From Romanomermis culicivorax (lineage: Eukaryota; Nematoda; Enoplea; Mermithida; Mermithidae): 64,000 bases of DNA. The position numbers and the translations under genes are program-made. The stretch is taken from assembly GCA_963922205.1 (NCBI GenBank), contig CAWUHX010000158.1, positions 694,501-758,500 of the forward strand. The letters are read 5' to 3'. Shown here piece after piece: positions 12,814-23,388 of this stretch (its first letter is position 1; every line of letters starts with the position of its first letter). The notes under the pieces were generated by a model, which was not told the DNA's origin, did not search any database, and worked only from the letters and a program-made list of their open reading frames with translations.

Positions 12814-15800
12814 GTGAGGAAATTTTTCCCCGTAAAAGAGAGAGATCAAATGAAGTCGCTTATATTGAGGATTACTGCTTTGACGCGACTAATGACTGTA
12901 GGTCTTAGAGAAGAGTTACTTCCTGTAGAGCCTGTAGAATGTGTTGTAGTGTGCACTGAGCTGTTCATCACACAGCCCACTCCGCACGCACCACTACAAT
13001 CACAATTTCCGAAATATTCGCATGGCTCGATTGGCTTATTTTTGTATGCAGAAAGCCTAGGGTTCGAGCCCCTCACCAAGTATTTTTTTCTGATGCACCA
13101 GCCACACGGATTTGGCCATACGACGTTGGTGACCATAAAATGCTCTTATTTCTCCAAGAGATGAAAGGTGTTGTAATGGTGGACCCAGCTGTTGATCATG
13201 CGGCCTATTCTACAGTCACCACTACAATCACAGTTTATTGGCCATTCATGTGGTTCGGTCAGCGCAGTTGGTAGTCAGAAGGTCCACAGTTCAAGCCCCT
13301 CACCAGATGTTATTTTTCCGACACACCAGCCACATGGATATGGCCATGAAACATTGGTGACCATTATTCAGGGCTCCCTTCCCTCAAAGACATGAAGGAT
13401 TGTAGTGATGCATCTGACTGTTCTTCACACAGTCTGCTTCACATACCACAATGTTGTAACCACCAATATGTCTCGGTTAGTGCAGTTGTATGGAGAAGGT
13501 CCTGGCTTTGAGGTCCTCACCAAGCGGTATTTTCCTAATGCACCACGATATTGGTGACCATCCAGTGCATCCGGCTGTTCATCACATGGCCTGCTCCACA
13601 CATATCACCATCAGTACAACTCCAACCTTGTATGCAGAAGGTTGAGGATTCGAGCCCCTCGTCAGAGGATCCATTCGTTTGACTTGGTTCTCTTTTCACC
13701 CTTTCATATCAAAAAGACTTTGTCATAGAAGTTGGTTCAGTTTTCATTGAGTAAATTTATATTTTAGTAAGGTTTGTCTTGAAATACATTTCTGGTCAAA
13801 ATCTATACTTCAGTATGTAAAAATGTGCATAAATCACACCAAAGTATTATTTGACATGTTTTCTTTTTGTTGGGCATTCTTGTTTGGCCCGCCACTTTTT
13901 GCATCTATTTTGATGACGTTTTACTGTCTTTCTATGATCCTTCCTTACCGTCCAAATCATCAATAAAGAAAGGAGACTTTGTGTGGAAAATTTTCCCCTT
14001 TGTCGTTTTGGCGTTTCATTTACCCATTTTAGTAATAATAATTTTATTCACATCAACGTGTGATAGCATCGACCTTTGTGGAGGTATACTTTCCCTTGTA
14101 AAAGCATCAGATTCCCTGTGAAAGTCTAACACTGTCAGTCCTGGTTAGCATCAGGGTTAGAATCAAGTCAGGAGTCTCCCACACGAAACACGGAAAGGTA
14201 AGCCAATGGTATACGAGCCGCTTGTCCCACACCCTCCCAGAGTATTATTTTTCTGACACGCCATCCATATGAATTTGGGCATATGACAAGTGCAACATCA
14301 GTCCCTACGAGGTAAAATACAACCATCAACAATTGTTCATATATATATGTCTATAGCCTCTTTTTTCACATGCTACTTTTCTGGAAAAAGGAAAGCAAGT
14401 ACTTCATGCTATGCAACTTCTTATGATTACTGTGTTCGAGCAAAATATCATTTTGAGCTCTGGAAACGATGCTCATTCCACTTTTTTTGCATTTGAGTGC
14501 GTTATTCAATAAGGAGTGATCATGCTTAACAATTCATCTGTTTACATACCGCCTTTTATGATTAAAGGTTAAATAAAATGGCCGCTTTTAGTGTAGAAAA
14601 GTGGAAAATTTGTTCATTATCGGGTAAACACACAACTTAGACAGCAAATAAACATACCTGAGTTGGTAATTCATTTAAAATAATTCTGCAACTAATGACC
14701 TCCTAATTTTTTAAATATAATCAATATGATTTCATTTCAGTTGTTGATCAATATATTGGTTTAGAAGAAAATCTGTGAATCTATGTGGATAGCAAATATA
14801 TCAATACCGAAACTTTACTGGTGATTATTACAGATGAAATCCTCAGAGAATGAAATAAGTTTTCCAGATTTAAGAAAAAGACAAAATCCAATTGAGCTTG
14901 ATGTTTTGCTGCCTTGTATGTATTAGAACTTTTCATATCAATTTTATTTAAAAAATACAAATCTAAATTTGGAACATTTCATTCTGATCAATCTGATATA
15001 TTTCTGTCAACGAAAATTCATAATGCATTTTCTAAGGAGAATTTGTGTCAAATGGAGGGCCACAATGGCCGGGTGATTATTGGGCTGGCCCATAAATAGA
15101 AGAATTCTAATTAAGAGATTAAATTTTGCATACGATTCTGTTTGTTTCAAATAACTATACACAGAGTGAAGTTCAATAAATTTTTCTCCAGAATGAAATC
15201 GAATGAATTATAATTTCAAGGACACTGGGAACTATGAATTTCGAAATTAAGGGGCTAATGGCTCAGATTTTTTTTCATTTTTCATTCGAAAAGGAGACGA
15301 AGTTTTACAATTTTTTATTAGTGCAGTCGTTCTTTTGTAACGCATATTTTTTGATTGTGTCCTGTTACCTCGAATGTCCCATTACCTCGACCATATCGTT
15401 GCTTCGACCATACCGTTACCTCGACTAATGTTATAAAAAAATTAAAAAATTCCCGTTACCTCAGCCGTTCCGTTACCTCGACTGTCCCGTTTCCTCGACA
15501 ATGTTGTGACGTCACAAATGATATAAAGTAAAATTTACAGAATGTGTCATAATTACACTGTCAATATTTGATAAGAAATTAGGTCTGATTGTTCGTACTT
15601 CTTGTGAACTGGTCGGAAGATTGTACTTGAATTTTTGCCCACAAGAAAGATTGTGGTTATGCAATGTTTATCCATACAAAATACAAAATATTAACTGGTT
15701 AATTAAGATGCGAAAGTACGGTTCAGCCAAATCATTCTATCTTTTCCAGAAAAATAAATCTGTTAGATTGGCTGATGGATCAACCACTGATTGCTATCAC

Positions 15801-18800
15801 TGTAACAATTGTGAAAAAATCGGGGACGTCGTATAATTTACAATCCTGATGTTGGTCACAACAATCTTTGCACCCCGATGGATGCCGTGACTATTGAAAC
15901 ATTGAAATGGACCAGAAAGATGACTTCTTATCACTGCCTTTCTGCCCTTTCTTTTGTATCTCATTATTCGCTGTTTTTCTGAGCAAATACGGACATTGAT
16001 TTGGTTGACATTTAGTGACATTCTATGCACAAAACTATGTTTTTAAATTCTGTTAAAAAGTAATGAAAAAATATCATTCAAAAAGGGCTGCCCCGAAACA
16101 TCCATTACTGTTTAGTATAGAGATTTACAAAAATTAGAATTTCATAACCTTCTACATATGCTCAATGACGTTAATAAGTCCTTATGTGGCCCTGTTTCAT
16201 GAGCAAATAAATTCAAAACGAACAGACGACAAAAGAGCCTGAATATTTACTTGCTGCGCCTTTGAAGCTTTTTGTTGTGCTTTGGAAACTTTTTGCTGCG
16301 CTTTTGAAATTTTCGGCTACGCTTTTGAAACACTTGCTGCGATTTTGAACTGGCTGCACTTTTGACTCCCACCCGATGAAAGTTGCCGAAAATGAAGCGA
16401 ACCTAATTTGAGCTTATCGAGATAATGGGACGGTCGAGGTAATGACACACATTAGTCGAGGTAGCGGAACAGTCGAGATAACGGGACGGTCGACGTAATG
16501 GGACAGTCGAGATATCAGAACACACCGTATTTTTTAATCAAAAAATCTCTTTTTGTACGGTAAACAAATTCCAAACTGAATTTAACACCATTAAATCTAT
16601 CTTGACGAAACCACCATAAAGCTTTTGGAAACACATTTTAGTTGCCATAAATATGAGTTTTATAAAAGTTTTAAGTTTTGAAGTTTCAATCAAGTATTAA
16701 CTCGGTTTGATGGTAAACATCAGTTTAGTAAAATTGTCTTCCAGAAATTCACTCACTGACAAGTGTGCGGCAGCTTTTCATTGTGTGGGACATGAGCTAA
16801 ACTTCTACCATATGATCTGAGCTGCCGTTGTATGTTAACCTGAAAAATTTATGACCAGAAACATGAGGTTATATCAGTCAAACCATACTCCAAATGTCAA
16901 GTCTTATTTCAAGGCTGCACCAGGGTTCCTCACAAAATGGGGAGTCACTTGACTACTCGTGTCCAACAATTGACGAATTGAGGATCCAGCATATACATGA
17001 CCCTCGACCAGCATACTACTGACATGCCATTTGAGGATCTTTATATCTCTTTTTCCAAACAATAATTCAGTTTTATGTCACAGGATTAATGTCTTGGGTC
17101 TTTGGTGGTGGATTCTGTAACTGTGTTACTATTTCCTTATTTTTCGGTATAGTGGATGGCCACCAGTATTCAGTCTAGCTAATTAGAAGAAAGTTCAAAC
17201 GACAAAAATATTTACAAGAACTTGAACCAAAAAGTTATGTTTGCACTACACTGAACACAGTGGAAGAAAACAAACGACATATGAAATCCTAAAAAAAGAT
17301 AAATACCATATTGTGAAGAAGCAAAATTGCAGTAAGAGAAAAAATGTAAAAGAAAAAAACCAATAGAAAATGAAATGCAAAAAACTATTCAACCCTCCAA
17401 TGCACAGAACCGCATTTTTTCCTACAGGTTCAACATATGCGCCCCGGACAGCGTCATTCAAGGCAAAGTAGCCATAGGCGGCCCATGTGACCACGGCGTC
17501 CAATGTTTCACCAACTTTTGCTTCAACCACCAGTGTGTCCTAAGGAAGTTCTTTGGCAGTTACGGCAACAAAACGGGTGGCACTCATTGTTCATTCAGCC
17601 GTGAATGTTTCTCCAACTATTGCCATATGGACAAGGCTGCCGGCTCGAGCAGCACTTGCGCCCCCGAAAGTCCTATGCCAGGAAAAGTAGCCGGTGGTGG
17701 ACCCTGCTGCCGAGATACTAATTGTTTTTCAGGTTAGTCCATTAGTATATAATGAGACAGGGTGTCCCAAAAACATGATGCTTTTTTTTGCCCGAACGTT
17801 ATCTGCAGTATAGAATAACTGTAACAGCATGTAACAATATATGAAAAACAAGCGGGCCAACCTTGTTATCCTACTAGAAACATTTTTTGATTTTTGGAGC
17901 TCATTATCCAACAAGTGCATGTAGGAAAATACTGAGGCAGTGTTGTAAGGTGGTTTTAGTGAAAAACTGCAAAATGTCCTCTGAAAAACTATCAAAAACC
18001 TTCGAAAACAAATAAATCAAAAGATATGAGAAACCGCCAGGCTACCACAAAAAATAAATGATTCCGTCTAATAAGTGATTGTTTGAACAACAAATGCATT
18101 GCAACTATTTTCACTTGCCTTTTGTGTTTGAATATCAAATTCCCAATTTGTAGCGCACGTGAAAATGTGTATATGTTCAAACAATAGCTTGCCAATAAAA
18201 TCGCATGTCATCCATAGCATTGATTGCTTCAAAAATATCTCCGAAAACGAGATCTTTTTGGTCATTTCCATGATCAACAAATGTCCACTCTGATTTTTTT
18301 TTTTTATTTCCATCAATGCCTCAAAATTTTCAGGCCATCACAACAAAAATTTGGCTGCCGAATTATTTTCATCATCCAGTACTAACAAGTTTCAATAAAT
18401 AAAAAAATGTCGTCTTAACTGGGCGGAGCGTTACATGGGATGTAAAAAGTATGGTTGAAAATCCAAATTCGTATAATGTGTGGGCCATACAGGGGGTGTA
18501 GAAAGTATGGTTGAAGATGTAATGGGATCCGAATTTTGTCAAGCGTGCGGGGTGATATGGGGGGGGGGGGGGTAGAAAGTACGCCCAAAGCTTCAAAGTG
18601 TAAAATTGGACTTCCAGAAAGTACACCCGAAGCTCCAATTGGTAAAATTCGACATCAATGTTCCTCGACTGACTCGGACGTTAAAATTGATGATGCAATG
18701 TCTGTCAAAAAATTTTTTTAAAAACGCCCGAGTGTCATAGAATCTAACAATCTAACGGTTTTACTCGATTTTTCATTTTTTTCTATATGTCTTGTTTTAA

Positions 18801-21565
18801 AATTTTGTCCCGAAACAGTGAAAAATGTGTCCCGAAAACAATGCTTTAAGCATAGGGAATCATGGAAAAACGGGCCCCGAATACGTAAAAAATGTGTCTC
18901 AAACCAAATTTTCTTGTGAAAAATCAAGTAAAATGGTAAGATTGTTAGATTCTATGATCCACAGGTGTTTTTTCTAATTTTTTTGAGGGACATTGCATCA
19001 TCAATTTCAACGATTGTGCCACGCTAGACCCACTGTCCCAGTAGGCCCACCAGTTCAGTAAACCCAATGTCTCACTAGGCCCACCGAAAGTGTGTCATTA
19101 ATCCCACCGGAATTCTCAGTAGACCCACTGCGTCGATCAGAGGTGTATCACTAGACCCACTATTAAATTTGTTGCGTTATTCCCACTGTCTCACATGGCC
19201 CACTAGTAAAATTCGAGTAATGCACATTATTTTTCAATCTTAGCGAAAAAATGACATAACGACAGGGTGTGGCGAAGTGATCTGCTCGCTCCAAAAACCG
19301 AATTCCACACATGATCACGAACAATTGTTACAACCATCTTGTAGGGAATTCCATTCTGCGTTGAATGATGTATTTTGCATTACAGAAGTGCAAATATTGT
19401 ATGTTTTATCGATAAAAAACAAAACATGTCCAGTTTTAGGAATTGTTCACCCTTTGGATCAAATTTGACAGTCTCAACCTTACATTTTATGGTGTTTAAG
19501 GTGCTTAATTAAGTTAAGCAATGTTCGGCAGTGAATGGGGCAATGAAAAAAGTAAAAATTCGCAAAAGTCACATTTTAAAATTTTTTAAGCATTTTTTCA
19601 ACTTTAATTTTTACTTCCTCATCAAATGTCTCAGAAAACGAAAAAAAACATACCACGTATTATGCCATTTTTGGACATGAGACGCTAAGTTTTTTTGGAA
19701 ATCTTTTTTTAGATTCCTGACAAAGACCTGATTTGCATATTTGCTCGCTTGTTTCATAATGCTTAACTCGTTGATAGTTATATAATGCTGAAACGGTCAT
19801 GTTCCTTTATATTTATATAATATTTCACCTGATTGAAAAATATTGCGCATTACACGAATTTTATACTAGTGGGCCATGTGAGACAGTGGGAATAATGCAA
19901 CAAATTTAATAGTGGGTCTAGTGAGACACCTCTGATCGGCGCAGTGGGTCTACTGAGAATTCCGGTGGGATTAATGACACCCTTTCGGTGGGCCTAATGA
20001 GACATTGGGTTTACTGAGCCGGTGGGCCTGGTGAGACAGTGGGTCTAGGGAGACGTTGCCATTTCGACATCCAAGTCGGTCGAGGAACATTGTGGTCGGA
20101 TTTTACCCGTTAGAGCTTCGGGTGTACTTTCTACATGAAAGTTGAATTTTACACCCCCCATATCCCCCTGCATGCTTAACAAAATTCGGATCGTATTACA
20201 TCATCGACTATACTTTCTACACCCCCTATATCTCCCTGCACATTATTCGAATTTGGATCGCCGGCTATACTTTCTAATCCCCCTGTATCACCCCACACAG
20301 TTAAGGTGGCAAACTTTGATGTATATGTTTTGTACAGAGGTATCTTTTGTGTACCCCTGTACTCGCCCATATAACTACTCTCGATCAATTTCCCATTCTT
20401 TTTTATATTTTTCCACTTTCGTTCTTTTTCTGTTTTGTAACTGCTTCAACTTTCACTAGCATTTCGATTATTGTTGTCGAAAATCACAACATAAATGAGG
20501 AATTCGAAAAAAACTATATTATCAAAACAAACAAATTTTAGGAAAAAATGAAAAAATGACGTCTGAAAGACATGAGGCACAAACAGTTTCACGGGGAAAT
20601 GGCAAAAAATCAGAAATTTATATTTTCAGAGGGCGTGTCGGAAATAAGTAAGACACGTTAGGACTGCAGGAAAATTAAAAATTAATAAAAACTAAAACTG
20701 TTGTCAAAATAATTAATGCAAAGTTTTTACTACAAAATTTTCTTGAAGTTAATTATGTATGCTCAAAAATTTTCAGTTCTCGTTTATCAGTTTTCAGTTC
20801 TTTTGAGTTGCAGAATTATTTTAGTTCTTTTGAATTTCAGGATCTTTGAAGCGTTTCGTGAAAAATAGTCTATAGTCTATTTACTATTTGAAATGATAGA
20901 TGCAGCAATAACTGAAAAGAAAAGTTCAATTTGTTTCACAATTTTAACAAAATAAAAAGCCTTTTACTGTAGAAATCCATGACAATAAAAATGCCAATAT
21001 CATAGGAAGATCAGGCTGCTCATGCACTTTTGATCAAGTTCGTAGTTATTATTTGACATACGGGAAATGTTGGCCATTCAACAAGAGACTACGGGCGGAA
21101 ACTTCCTATTTACTGCTCATGAACGGGAAATTTTCTTCGTTCATTACAGTAATAGGCTTTATCAGCTTTTCTATGTCGAACTTACTTTCATGGTATGCCG
21201 CATCGATTATTCAAAATGGACAGAGTACATATAAATGTGCATGAAATCAATTCGTAAATTTTTTCACGGACACCCTGTTCAATTTTTACTTTTTCTTCTT
21301 GTTTTTGTTTCTTTTTTTATTCTTCATATTTTCAAATTTTTCAGGCCACTGCGTAGATAACAAATGCCTGCCCCACAGTCCAGCGGATAACAAAATAGGC
21401 GGCGGCGGGGCGTGCCAACACGACGACCAATGCTTTTCGTCCTATTGTTCGAAAGGCGTATGCGCCCGGGACAGTATGGTAGCCGGAAAAGTGGGACGCG
21501 GCGGGGTATGCGACCGGGATCAACGTTGTTTTTCCGTTAGGTGTTCGCACGGCGTGTGCCAATAA
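12584..21565 (+). CDS. protein of seven tandem four-cysteine modules
   Basis: Three exons (12584-12813, 17428-17732, 21345-21565; 756 bases with stop) encode 251 residues. After a Ser/Thr-rich N-terminus come seven modules of about 32 residues with the pattern Gly-Gly-x-x-C-x5-C-x4-C-x4-C followed by a Ser-Pro-x-x-Gly-Lys linker. Module 4 has a longer last gap (x10). Cysteines of module 1 are at 33, 39, 44 and 49. Both introns fall inside modules, splitting C3-C4 of module 2 and C2-C3 of module 5, and the spliced reading restores C-x4-C spacing, which strongly supports the joins. Such modules normally form disulfides outside the cell or in the secretory path, but no clear signal peptide follows ATG 12584, so a leader exon such as 7747-7783 may be missing. 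The ATG sits two bases after an acceptor, so SL trans-splicing is the alternative. I do not recognise the family; the pattern is loosely like EB-type or Dickkopf-type Cys-rich repeats. Confidence 0.8.
12940..13675 (+). repeat. tandem array of a tRNA-like (SINE-like) repeat
   Basis: Four units start near 12940, 13169, 13397 and 13557. Each contains a segment like an RNA polymerase III internal promoter: a box-A-like GGTCAGCGCAGTTGGTAG (13257-13274, best preserved) and a box-B-like GGTTCGAGCCCC (13061) or AGTTCAAGCCCC (13288). The box segment is followed by CACC-A-G, a TTTTTxTGA-type stretch and a conserved CACCAGCCACATGGATxTGG block. The units do not fold as a complete tRNA. A decayed fifth unit lies near 14230-14290. 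The array sits in intron 1 of the cysteine-module gene. Confidence 0.7.
13676..15350. other. intron 1 of the cysteine-module gene, middle part
   Basis: Besides the decayed SINE-like unit near 14230-14290 I see no repeat or exon. The frame at 13867-14121 is open for 84 codons with two hydrophobic stretches, but it has no ATG at its start, no donor/acceptor support and no recognised motif. Confidence 0.35.
15351..16540. mobile_element. foldback element FB1, arms of 17-bp repeats
   Basis: The left arm (about 15351-15502) is a run of 17-bp units of the type CGTTACCTCGACTGTCC. The right arm (about 16411-16540) is the same unit inverted (CGAGATAACGGGACGGT). The outermost 15 bases also pair (TTTTTTGATT on both strands). 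The 900-bp interior has no transposase and holds a short run of related phrases (TTTGAAxCTTTTTGCTGCGC) at 16250-16350. The element lies in intron 1 of the cysteine-module gene. Confidence 0.8.
16541..17427. other. end of intron 1 of the cysteine-module gene
   Basis: No repeat or gene is recognised. The last 30 bases form a standard T-rich acceptor (TTTTTTCCTACAG) in front of exon 2. Confidence 0.4.
17428..17732 (+). CDS. cysteine-module gene, second exon
   Basis: It encodes the end of module 2, modules 3 and 4, and the first half of module 5. It contains the two irregular linkers, a longer Phe/Lys/Asn linker after module 3 and the stretched last gap of module 4. It ends at TCAG|GTTAGT in phase 1. 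The minus-strand frame over the same bases is a shadow. Confidence 0.85.
17733..18413. other. intron 2 of the cysteine-module gene, first part
   Basis: A mariner-type terminus CAGGGTGTCCCAAAA starts at 17759, but I cannot find its partner nearby; the only CACCCTG with similar context is at about 21266, near the other end of this intron. Otherwise I see nothing. Confidence 0.35.
18554..18573 (+). repeat. 14-base G run
   Basis: An uninterrupted run of about 14 G lies in the left arm of FB3. The matching position of the right arm has only short C runs, so the run has expanded after insertion or was shortened in the other arm. Confidence 0.8.
18735..18957. repeat. 223-bp MITE inside a small hairpin
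   Basis: The ends TCATAGAATCTAACAATCT and AGATTGTTAGATTCTATGA are perfect 19-bp inverted repeats, with the next bases (AACGGTTTTACT and AGTAAAATGGTA) pairing partly. Just outside, GATGATGCAATGTC (about 18690) and GACATTGCATCATC (about 18990) form a second inverted pair, so the MITE sits in the loop of an older hairpin. Confidence 0.75.
19017..20060. mobile_element. foldback element FB2, arms of 17-bp repeats
   Basis: The left arm (19017-19242) is built from units such as CACTAGACCCACTGTCT, and the right arm (19831-20060) is their inverse (AGTGGGTCTAGTGAGACA). Arms of about 220 bp match closely, including spacers such as TTAAATTTGTTGC. The interior of about 590 bp is not coding. It is embedded in the larger foldback FB3. 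Confidence 0.85.
20306..21344. other. intron 2 of the cysteine-module gene, last part
   Basis: This part contains the M1 copy at 20872-21222 and ends in a long T-rich acceptor (AAATTTTTCAG) in front of exon 3. The remaining 500 bases are AT-rich without features. Confidence 0.45.
20872..21222. repeat. M1 dispersed repeat copy
   Basis: The left end carries TATAGTCTATTTACTATTTG, ATAGATGCAGCAATAA and AAAGTTCAATTTG. The right half carries TTCATTACAGTAATAGG, GAACTTACTTTCA, TGCCGCATCGATTATT and ATGGACAGAG. The two halves are inverted relatives, as in the other M1 copies. Confidence 0.6.
21345..21565 (+). CDS. cysteine-module gene, last exon
   Basis: It encodes the second half of module 5 and modules 6 and 7. 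The protein ends four residues after a Ser-His-Gly-Val stretch with its last cysteine, next to the stop TAA at 21563-21565. GC is far above that of the flanks (runs of GGC/GCG). The last module has no linker after it, so the module array ends cleanly. Confidence 0.85.
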
Positions 21566-23247
21566 TTTGTAGATTTTTTCCATACGTGAAAAATGACCCC
21601 CTCCTCTCAACCATGATTTGTCTTGTGCAGAAATCAGCACAAGAAGCGAACGATGCGCAATGCACTATTTTACATTTGATGTTCTTATTACTGTATCAAA
21701 CTTATCGATTGCCTTGGACTATTCAACTTACCGATCTCCGCGCTGCTCTATTGGTCGATACGGATGCTGCATCGATTTTTCGGTAGAGGCGTATTTTATT
21801 CTTTATCGATAGTCCGTAATGTACAGGATGTGCGAGAAGTGATTTTTCGAATATATTGAATTTTGATCGATCATGTAAAAGATTTTTGAAATTCTTGTTT
21901 TCTTGATGGCATATTGCATGTTTCTGGCGTTAGGATCACGAGAAAAAACGAAATTTCGTTAATGGTCAGTTTACTCAGGGATTGACTCATAATCTATTGC
22001 ATAGCAATAATGCGAAAACATGATATCGCAACAACATCAAGTCTTATTTTCCATCACGTGGCGATTCGTTCTTGATGCAGTGAGTTAGGCTTCTGCATCG
22101 AGAATTCTTACACTACTTTCAACATTTCTTGATCCTTTACAGGGTGGTCAGAAGAAAAGAATATCTGATCTCTGCAGGCTAAAACCCAACAATCCTCCAA
22201 CAAATTGTCAAATTTCCAGAGTTTTCACTATTTGGCAGAGCTAAACATTTTTCGCTTTTTTCGCAGACTTCGTTAGTGTCCATACATGCACATGGGAGGT
22301 TGGAGGCTCTGACCCCCAGAAGATTCTTGCTGGCCCGTAACACACATCCATTTTTCCTATAAATTAGGAAAAACGAACGTCTGATTCCTCTAGCTCAATC
22401 TCTGCCTTTCGCTCCCCTTCTCTTTCCGACAAGAAAACTAAAACTTTTTTCGGAAATCCTCACTATTTGCTTTACTTGTGCAACTATTCATTGACTGAAC
22501 TACATTCTCATTTGACGTGGATTCCAAAACGGGCAAGAAAACAAAATTTTTCATCGAATTCTCTGATTTCTATTGCAGGTAGGCGAACGATGATTTAACA
22601 TTTTCGAAAAATTTCCACACCACGATAAATTATGAATTCAGTATAGCACATTTTGTGAATATGGTGCTTGCTTTCAACCCTTTTCAGAAAATGTGCATTT
22701 GAAAAGAAAAGTTTTCGTTATAAACTGTGAAAAACTTTTTTCATATGGGCTCGGAAAGAAAAAATATATCCTGACAAATAATAAACAAACAGTTTATGCG
22801 GTCGCCTTTTTTGATCAGATTGACTGTAACACTCAGAATTATAATTTGGATACAAAATGTCGGCTTGCAATGCATGGTCATCATCTGTCCGTGGATTTAT
22901 TTGCATTTTTGTGCATTCCGAGACTCATTTGAAAATCAACGAGGTACATGTACTCGTACTGATTCGAATCGAGTAACTGATGTTTAATGATATAGGTCAA
23001 CTTCTCAAATGATCACAAATCAAATCATACATGAATAAACTGCGAAGCATCATTGCAAAGTGAAAAATTTAAATTCCTACATAAAATTCTCGATCATTTT
23101 TTGAATAATAACGTGCATTTTTCAACAAATCTCATCACCACGCTCTGTTCCGATTGTTGGCAAAAGTTGCAACCAAAAAGCTTTTGATCCCTGAGGAGAA
23201 AAAATTAAATTTGATCTGATTCGCAACACCGTTTAAAACTTTTTTCT
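21566..23247. other. intergenic region between convergent genes
   Basis: This separates the plus-strand cysteine-module gene from the minus-strand transporter gene; their 3' ends face each other. It contains the R1 repeat copy at 22375-22685. The frame at 22693-22932 starts at GTG rather than ATG and shows no motif. No AATAAA is obvious right behind either stop. Confidence 0.45.
22375..22685 (+). repeat. dispersed repeat R1, copy 1
   Basis: It aligns with 43785-44095 in the same orientation over about 300 bases. Shared phrases are GACTGAACTACATTCTCATT, TGACGT(G/A)GATTCCAAA, GGGCAAGAAAACAAA and CTTGCTTTCAAC-type text. No coding frame and no terminal repeats were recognised. Confidence 0.65.
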
Positions 23248-23388
23248 TTACTTTCCGAATTCTTCTGCTTGCTCCAGTGTCTCTAACTGCGGATAGCCGG
23301 CCGTTTCGGGCAAATGTAAAACCAAACACGTGGCTACTAAACACGAGAGACCGAATATGGATACAACAATTTCGGGGTATAAGTCTGC
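23248..23388 (-). CDS. SLC22 gene exon 10
   Basis: It encodes helix 12, the LPET motif and a short acidic cytoplasmic tail ending in Glu-Phe-Gly-Lys, with stop TAA at 23248-23250. The acceptor is TTTCTCTAG. Joining directly to exon 9 in phase 0 gives the usual short helix 11-12 spacing, so the apparent read-through of exon 9 is intronic. Confidence 0.9.
   Translation of the reverse strand, partial: ADLYPEIVVSIFGLSCLVATCLVLHLPETAGYPQLETLEQAEEFGK

Larger units (their letters stand above)
18414..20305. mobile_element. foldback element FB3 with 270-bp inverted arms
   Basis: The left arm (18414-18700) and the inverted right arm (about 20050-20305) align over about 270 bases. They share CTTAACTG termini, GTAGAAAGTAxxGTxGA repeats, a GATCCGAATTTTGT block, AAAGTACACCCGAAGCTC and ATGTTCCTCGAC. 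The interior is filled by further inverted structures (FB2 and a small MITE). There is no coding capacity. It lies in intron 2 of the cysteine-module gene. The frames at 18536-18721 and 20142-20459 lie in the arms and are not genes. Confidence 0.85.

Noticed and set aside
12955..13675. Functional tRNA genes
   Set aside because: Box A/B-like motifs are present, but no cloverleaf with acceptor and anticodon stems can be drawn, and the units are tandem and diverged.
13867..14121. 84-codon plus-strand frame with hydrophobic stretches
   Set aside because: It starts at TTG, lies in an intron of the cysteine-module gene, and has no splice signals or motif.
17759..21272. A 3.5-kb mariner element defined by CAGGGTGTCC (17759) and the inverted GGACACCCTG (about 21263)
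   Set aside because: The bases inward of the two termini do not pair, and the interval is explained by FB3, FB2 and M1. The ends probably belong to different decayed elements.
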